Source of the DNA: Temnopleurus reevesii
Taxonomy: Eukaryota; Echinodermata; Echinoidea; Temnopleuroida; Temnopleuridae
Assembly (NCBI GenBank): GCA_036244855.1
Contig: BQKZ01001707.1
Location: 18,577-82,576 of the forward strand
Length of the DNA: 64,000 bases
Reading direction: 5' to 3'
Part shown: positions 52,201-61,200 of the stretch, piece by piece
How the letters are laid out: each line of letters begins with the position of its first letter
Position numbering within the stretch: position 1 is the stretch's first letter
Notes under the pieces: model-generated
The model's input: only the letters and a program-made list of their open reading frames with translations
The model's database searches: none
What the model was told of the DNA's origin: nothing
Position numbers and translations under genes: made by a program

Positions 52201-55200
52201 TTCGTTTCCTTTATCTGCTTTTCCACATACATATTAATCTATTCAAGTTTTCTACTTCCCTCTCTGTCTCTCTTTCTTTCCACCTCCCTGACTCCTGTTC
52301 TACCTCTCTCATTCCCCGCCCCCCCATTTCCCTTTCTCACTTCTTTGTCCAACCTTATTGCTTGTATCTTCAATTACTTCACAAACTTCCCTTTATTCTT
52401 CTCTCAAACTCAATTCCTTCCTCCCTCCCCCACCTTTGACATTTTTTTTAATATCAATACTTACTCATTTTTAGAATCTCCTCCAAATGATTTTCAATGA
52501 TCTGTATAGATGTATGAAACATCCTTTGATGCAGCTTATTAACATTTCAAGACAATTTCTATATCGCAGTCCAATGGCATTTCAATATGAAACCAAAAGG
52601 TCAGGAGATTGTAAAATGTAATTACACATTCATAAATTAGATGAATTAAATGATATATCTCCATTCCCCCGAGACTTTTAGGGGCTTGACCTACTTTAAC
52701 TCCACATGATCATAATCACTTGAAATCTTCAAAGAGCAGATAAAGAGATGCATAAAACAATAACTACTAGTGTCCATATCTTTACTTCAGAAAAAACCAA
52801 TATTCAATGAATGAATTCATCATATTCTTACTATAATGGACCTAAAAGAACTGTATTTTTAGGAGGAGTGCTGCTAATTTTTTACTCTATACACACACAT
52901 CGCTGTAGGACTTAATTGAGGGATTAAAAATATATAGAAATTGTCTGTACAAGGATTACCTGATCTATCGCCTCTGGTAGACATGTCTTCTGTATATGGA
53001 GTCTGATCCTCTGCATAAACACTGTTGTAGGAGTTAATCACTTCAGATATATCTTCTTGGGGGACTGATGGAGTAGCAAAACTGGAAATATAAAGAAAAA
53101 ATTGAAACTTCATTGAAACAAAAAAAATCATACAAATATAGAATAAGATTTAAAGGAGAAACTCATATTCTGCATAGAAAACAAAATAAGAAAGCGGTTA
53201 TTCTCATTCCATGTTTCTCCCATAAAATGTGAAAACATATTTTAAGCAATACAAACTCAAGATCAATAAAGATCCATTTTTTTTTTTTACAGAATCACCT
53301 TATGGCTGTGATCATCCTTCAGTCATAGAATACAGTAACATTTGCAATATTTACCTTGAATATATAGCTCAAAAATGAATAAAACACAAAATGAGTCATC
53401 ATGACCAGCAAATTGGATGCTTCCAAAATAATTTCCTAACAAAAAAAAAGACTGACAAATGTAACAATCTTTTCTTAGCAAATCATGTGACAATTCATAT
53501 TTTCCATACACTTTGATAAAAAATTGAAATGAATTGGACTAGAGATTTACGATGCCAATGAAGAAATGATCCATGAATAAAAAAGTGGATGGATAAGTCA
53601 TTTGTAATGGCCAAAGTATGATGAGGACTATGCCTGACGAGAGCTAATGCTTGCTCTTCAATCAATGTGTCATATAACCATGGCGATATTTCTTTCATTT
53701 CATTTCTTTGTGAGATAAAGCATTCAAGAAAATCCAAACAGCTTAGAACAAATACCAATCAATCTTCTTTCCAATTAGCATTACGAGGCATCATTATTTT
53801 GAAGTAGGGTGTTAGGAAACTACCTTTGCAATCTATTTATAACAATGGTACCATAGCTAACAGTGATGACACACAAAATTTTCAAATACTCGTATTGATC
53901 TGAGTTTGGTTCATACCATATGTTTTGCCAGTCCCCATCAAATGAAATACATAAGACATACCATTATATGTGAAATTTCAAACTGTCAAAACCATTTTCA
54001 CATTTTAAGAAATATTTTCAAATTTTATGAAAGTTTGACATTTTACTGACATTCTATTTTGAGAAACCTGCAACAAAAATTTTGGCTCATAAAGTTTGTT
54101 AAAGTATTTCTCCTGCCAATATTGTAAATGTTGTAGCACATAAGCAAAGCTTACTCATAGGGGGTGTTGCTCAAAAGTTGCAATTGATCACAAGTTGCAG
54201 TTGATCGAAATGCGCCAATCAAAATCACTATTTCATGCGTGTCTTGTTAAATGCGCATACCATGCGCGAATGAAAATGCGCGTTACAATTCGCAAAGTTG
54301 CAGTTGATTTGCAGTTGATTTTGAGCAACAACCCCATAGATGCGTAAACTCCTACAAATCTGTATCCCAAAAACGAAAATAATAGACTAGGTCCCTTTCA
54401 TCGATACAACCACAGTTTCTAATCTACAGAGATCAAGACTGACATTATTTATAAACAGCTTGTGTGAAAGCGATCAATGGTAATGTGTTAAACCTGGCTT
54501 AGTTACACCTGACCTGCAGTAGGAAGTAACCCTTTGGGTGCAAACCAGCATAGCTAGTATTGGGGAATCGGGAAGCATCCTCTAATTCGCCAGGCTAATT
54601 AATCTTGTTTCTGTCTTTGTTTGGTCTTTTCTTGAAGGTATCAATGAAACACTATTCTTCTTGTTCTAATTTTGTTAATTTTGTGCTTGCCAACATTACA
54701 TATGTACTTTAATGGTAAAAATCTGACCTCACTTGTGTCAGCCTCGCAATTCAGGATTTGTAGAAGCCTATGGCCCACAAAGGGTTAAGGTACAGTCACA
54801 CATATTTGTGAAAAGACAATATATGCGTAGCATTTATTCAATTTATCTGACAATTTCTATGCACATTAGCAATGTTTGGCTGATGCTATATATATATGTA
54901 CAACTGCATCAAGTGCAGGCAGAATGCGGTCAGCTGAGGTTCTTCTCTGGGTCTTTCTGCACAGAGGGATCATCAACTTGATTCAATACATTGGCTGAGA
55001 ATTAATTGGTATGAAGTGTTAGAAAACACTTTAACATGAAAAAGATCTCCTAAAACCTTCAGACTTAAAATGAATGATACTGGCAAACATGACGGAAGAT
55101 AATAATCATCATATTTCATGTGAATACAAAGTTTTTACTTCAAAAAGAAAAAAAGAAAGGCCAGGTCGGGTCATATTTCTTTAGTTGGTCATTGGAAGAC

Positions 55201-58200
55201 AACCATTTTTTTTAGGGGAGGAGGGCTTACCTGAGAGGCACAAAGTCCTGATAAGGCTTGTCAGGTGTCGGGATGCGGTCTCCCGGTAGAGGACCATAGG
55301 AGAGGGGCGTGGTCTGCCACTTTAGCTCAGAGGGATCCGGTACCTCAAGATCTATGTGGGAGAAACAAAAAGGAGAAACCAAGTTATAGACTGTGAAAAA
55401 CTGATCAGGTTTATTAGCAGGTGTCAGCATGCGGTCTCCCGGTAGCGGACCATAGGAGAGGGGTGTGGTCTGCCACTTTAGCTCAGAGGGATCCGGAACC
55501 TCAAGATCTACAAGGGAGAAACAAAGAGAAGAACTCAAGATGTAGACTGTGAAAAACTAATCAGGTTTATTTACAGGTGTAGGGATGTGGTCTACTGGTA
55601 GCGAAGCATAACAGAAAACGAAAAAATGAATCAAAGCATATTCAAACCCTAACATGCAATTAATAGAAGAATATATCTACACAATCATTTTATTAGCATT
55701 TTCAGTGACAAGACCTTTAAATGTCAATAATTAGACCTTGATCGAGTACATCAAAATAACAGAGATTTTCGGTATTTGAGAGTATTTTGAGCGAAGAGCA
55801 AACTTGAAAAAATATTCAAACTTATTAACAATGTTTCATTTACAAATACTGATGCCGCAAATTACTAAATAAAAACAAATTAAATCTAAAACCAAAGCGT
55901 TCTAAAATTTCACCCATTCGCACATAAAAATGACAGATAACATAGATTGCAATAAACATTTGACATTTGCCACTAGCAAGTGGGGTTTTTTTATCCGTTG
56001 AAGATTTCACTGATCGGTAACGAATGTAAACCACAGAGACCCATTGGACTACTTTCATTTGAACTTGATTGCAACCTTTTGAACTTTTGTTTGGCACTAA
56101 ATCAGCAAATTTCTTTCAAATTTAATGTTACTTAATCAAGACATTCAATGCTTTCCAGAAACTGTTTTCTACAGAGATTGTTTGATTTATCAAAAAAAAA
56201 AACAGAATTGTAAAATAGTGCACAATAATTGCCACAAAATAGGCACAATTCAAAACATTTTAAGCAGTGAATTTTCAGGTCAGCATATTTTGATGAAGGG
56301 AGAAGGGATATATTTATGAGCTTAAGGAAATTTGAAAAGGAAGTTTGGGTGAAGATGCAAATCAAAACAAGTAATCTGCTCACTGATCAACTCATTAAAG
56401 TTATTATGGTTTCTGCAAGTCCACAGTAGGTGTCGAATTTTTATCACATAATTATATGAATTATGTCAGAAAAGTGAGGATACACAATTTGGTTAGTCTG
56501 ATATTCAAACGAGCGATAGTATTGAGTAAAATTAAGAAAGCAGAGACTATCAGTTTCATTTTCATCCCTGGAGTTCAGGATACTTGCCAAGAAATTGTAT
56601 GGATGTCCTGTGAAATCTAAGGGGAATCATAAGAAAAATAATGCATGCTTTACTGACTTCAGGCCATTGCCTGCCAACTTGAAATTGGGTATAAATAATT
56701 AAATTTTCTGCTATTGCAATTGCTGTTGAAATTATTTGAAAACTAATCCATAATATGCTTAATACCTCTGTTTGTCTCTATAAATATTGGGCATTTAATA
56801 CTTAAATTTTGGATTACTGTTGAGCCTCACCCCCCTCCCCCTAAAAAAAGAAAAACGAGGAAAGGGGAGCAAAGGTGAGAATATTTGCAATTACAATATA
56901 GAAACATTATCACATACAGAGCAAGTCAAACTTCTTTGGTTACCTTCATCACTATAAAGCTGACAACAAAAGGATAACAGTGCTTGATATCCATTGTTCT
57001 GAATTTTTATAGTGAAAGCAAGAAATTTTCACTTGTACTGCACATATAACCTGTCTGAATATATCTCCAGTAAATCCTGAATTCAAGTTTAACTATTTTG
57101 CATTTGAACGGAATTGACACCAATTTTATTTTAATTGCTTTCGTTTTCAAAATCAAAGTATTTCCGTCTGCAAGAATCTTCAGCCCTGAAGGGGGGAGAT
57201 GTAATCTGAAGGAAAAAAAACCTATGATTTCATCTCTCAGGATGTCAAGATGTCAAGAGCTCATCCTATGATCTTAAAACAACATCTATGACTTCACATG
57301 GATTCAGCTCAACGTTTCTGCTCTGGTTAACATTGAGAAACCCTAGCTTATCCAAATGTCATCTTGACAGTCAGAAGGCGTCGTCGTATCAACAGAGAGA
57401 TGCGAATCAGAATCATCTTGAGATAACCAGCTCGGGTCGCGGCCATTACCCTCTATCGCAGACATGAATTATGTCAGCTACATAGCCACCGGCAATCTTT
57501 ATTTTGGTTGGGAAATTCATGGTATGTTTTTCATGTATCATTCTCACTCATGTCACTTCAATTTCTACATTGCAACACGTTTTGATTGGGGTATCCGTAG
57601 GGCATTGCCCTTCTAATTAAGTGTTTGGCACGATAAATGTGAATGACAACATTTCCTTCAAATGCATACACATACATTGCTAAAATGAGATTTTTAAGAG
57701 CAGATACCAAACAAAAGTACTTAATAATTCAATTGAATAAGAATTACAGAGGAAGGCCTAACAAATCTCATGCCTTGGGGAATAGTTTCATGCATTTTGA
57801 CCTTTCTCATGTGCACAATGTTATTAAAAAAAAGAAGTTTGCAAGCATTCCTATTGATCCAATGCCTTTGGGACCCAGCTATCATTGGCCAATAGGAATC
57901 TCGTGCGTCTTGGCCTCTGACACTCAACATCTATGAAGACCAGTTTTCCAGATACTTGATAGAGAAAAGATAGAATCAATCATCATTTAAAAAAAAATAA
58001 GTGTGAAATCTTGAAAAAAAAATGTAATATCCTAATTTGGACTCACCTGGCTCATGGCCCCACAAGTGACGCATGAGGATACATAACCAGAGCCACACCC
58101 CAAGAAACAGGGCATAGACCATGATGATACTGGCAGTCACAAATGGGAATACCATGACGACTGGAGAGTAAAGTCTATTTCTTTAAATAAGAAATGTTTG

Positions 58201-61200
58201 AATCAAGACTCAAGGATGAAGTCAATGTCAGTTTCTCTGCAACCACACAGTTCAGATAATCACCCTGGTGGTACTCCATGAAATATCTCCTCATCGTGAT
58301 GTGAATTATCCATTTTTCTTGCTGATATATATCAAATACACCACCATATTCTGGCTTATGTGCATTTTGTTTCTTCATATGTGGAAAAGCCTGAGAAATA
58401 TATTGTATTCCAACTTATTACATAAATTTCCACCAAAGAAATGAACAACGTGCAAAGATCACCTAGAAATACTCTGAAGCAAAAAATTAAAGAGCAGAGA
58501 TCAAATCGGAAGAATATGATCTGCATACTAGTACTTATTTTTTGTTCTGATATATCACAACATCCACTGTATTCTGCACTTAATATTTTTTCCTACATCA
58601 ATTTGTGAAGATTCAATGCAATTGAAAATATCTCTGAACTTGTGTTTTCTGAAGGATAGAGTGATATCCTGCCATTCACTATTGTCCAAATAAACACTCA
58701 ATGGTTTAAAAAATCAGTTGGAAATCCTTGTTTTCATGAAGAGATGAAAAACAATCCACAGGATTAACATCTAATAAGGTTGAAAAGTTTAAAATAAGCA
58801 AGTAAAAAATTTTCTTTGTAAAGTTATCATGAAGTTTGAACTTGAACATTTTAGTTTGCCCATCATGAGACAACTGATCAACTCTCTTCAATTATTCTTC
58901 ACCACGATGAACCTTTTTCAAATCAAAGTTTGTATTTGTAATTCAATCCTTCAAAATTGGAAAGGAACTAAATTCCTTACACACATATCCCTCAAGCAGA
59001 TATATGTATATATTTCTGATTCTTCTCAGCTAATTAAGTTTAATCTCGTAGTGTTCATATAAACCACTACATTTCTATCATAATAAATATTTCATAATAA
59101 ATAAATCAACTCTAATTTAAAGATCAGTCATCACTAAATCCTTTAATTCAATTATGAAATGTTGCTTCAAAAATAGAAAATGTTCTTATGAGTCATGATC
59201 ATATATTTGTTCATTTTACAATGTTTGCTCCTCAGATGAGAAACATGTAATACTCAAATGTTCCCCATCGCTGCCGAATATCAGATTTCTCCTATCAGCT
59301 CTAAACATTGAAGGAAATAAAACCATTATTAAGTTTCCCTATCAAACATCCTAAGAAATGGGCTTCGGAACAATTTCATCCTAACTGAAGTTCCCATTTT
59401 GAATGCATCTTATTTAGCCTTTCATCTAGAATAGACCCCGGTATGAACGTCATCAGGCAATGGTACTGGCCAAGAATAACTTTGCTCTCATTATCACCAG
59501 ACGATATCTTTGTCACCACTTCTGTGTCGTCAGAAAACCTGCGAGTGCAATTTGAGATTGTCTTATATTTCTGCTGCTCTACGCACATGAATGTTTTTCC
59601 CTTTCTTTAAAGGTATTCTGCAGGTCTAGGAAATATAATGTGTGTGAAGTTGAAAAATACAAATGCAACATCTATACAACACTCATTACAAAGTGTTTTA
59701 AGCACTCTGTACATTATTACTATTTGGCACCCACTGCATTCAAGGAATTTATTTCTACCAGTACCAATAACATTCTGATACTGCACAGTCATACTACACA
59801 CATCTTACGACAAGAACTCTGTTACTTTATTTGATTGTGCTTTTGCTCATTATCAAAAGGTCGCTTGTCATGTGAATCATATCTCGTCATAAGGAGACTC
59901 TATTCAGTCATACCTTTTCTACATACTTCTCTGACATTATCAAAATGGAATACCATCACAAAATAATTTCATCTGGTCAGAAAAAATAACTGGAAGGCAT
60001 GAGTCAGGGATGGCATCTCTCCGCCATCTCCCTGACGTTCAATATTGACACTCTGAAATTTCTCCAGCATCATTAGCAATATTTGGGACTACACGGCCAA
60101 CGCTCCTATGACAATTCCTACCCATGCTTGATTGCTTTTATAGATGATTCATGATGCCAAGTTGGCTATGATAAAAGTGAAACCGAATCGCTAGGATGGT
60201 TATAAATCTGAGAAATTCGCTGATGGAAGCACAATCCTCTAGACAATTAGAGAAAAACTCCAAGACTCCACTCTGGCTACTTGGTATTAGACGTCTGTCT
60301 CCTGACTGCAGGGTTAATTTTTAGTATTGATGATGTCCAACTATAATCCCCCTTGAGCAATTAATAAAAATGCTNAGAAAGAGCCCTAGTATGAATGGAA
60401 TTACTGGTTATCACTAAATCAAAATAAATTAAAGTTGGTGCATATCTAGTAGCTTAAAATGTTAAAAAGCATAATAATATAACTGCACAGTTGATTTCGA
60501 AAACAATTTTCATCATTTCAAACATAATTTTTCAAATGAATTGGATACCCATGACAAAAGTAGCTTCATCAGTAATGTAAAAGTAGATTAAATGGCCCCT
60601 GAATAGATCTTAATATCTAATTGCATCAAAAGCAATGGTAAAATTCAAATCATTCAACGAGAGATGCTTTAGCTCCGTTTCCTACTTCACAGCAGCTTTT
60701 TTGGCTGAAGGATGACTAATCAACATTTCCAATACGAATAAACAATCCAACGGTCTGGTAACCATGGTTACCATATCACATCCATTATCTTCGCTGTAAG
60801 TAGCTCCACAATTCCATCTATCACCAACACGACACTTCACAAAATCATTCCATCACCGTGAAAAATTAACGAACGTAAAACTGTAATTTTGCGTGACGAG
60901 GTATCCATCTGCAACGATTATGAGAATATCTCTTGACCACATTGTCTTTTGCTGCAATCCCCAATCTACGAAATTACCAGAAAATCACCAACTTCCCTTT
61001 TATTACAGGTCATAATCTCATGGGCCTATAGCATGGTGATTTTGAAGTATGCTCACGAACAGGCAATGTGTGTCATAGATTTTTCGATCAGGTCATAAAA
61101 TTTGCGATTTGGGATATGAACTTAGATTGGTGACCTGGGACGAAAAGTTTGTTATCAAAGACACATCATCATCATCACAATAATAATTTATTCAATTTAG

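Larger units (their letters stand above)
47432..52959. other. Intron between SVIL exons 5 and 6
   Basis: 5.5 kb. A pyrimidine-rich stretch at 47530-47860 lies at its 3' end; a LINE tail occupies about 48601-49520. Less AT-rich, repeat-free patches occur at 48050-48560 and 51110-51380. A CT microsatellite is at 52165-52196. Confidence 0.6.
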
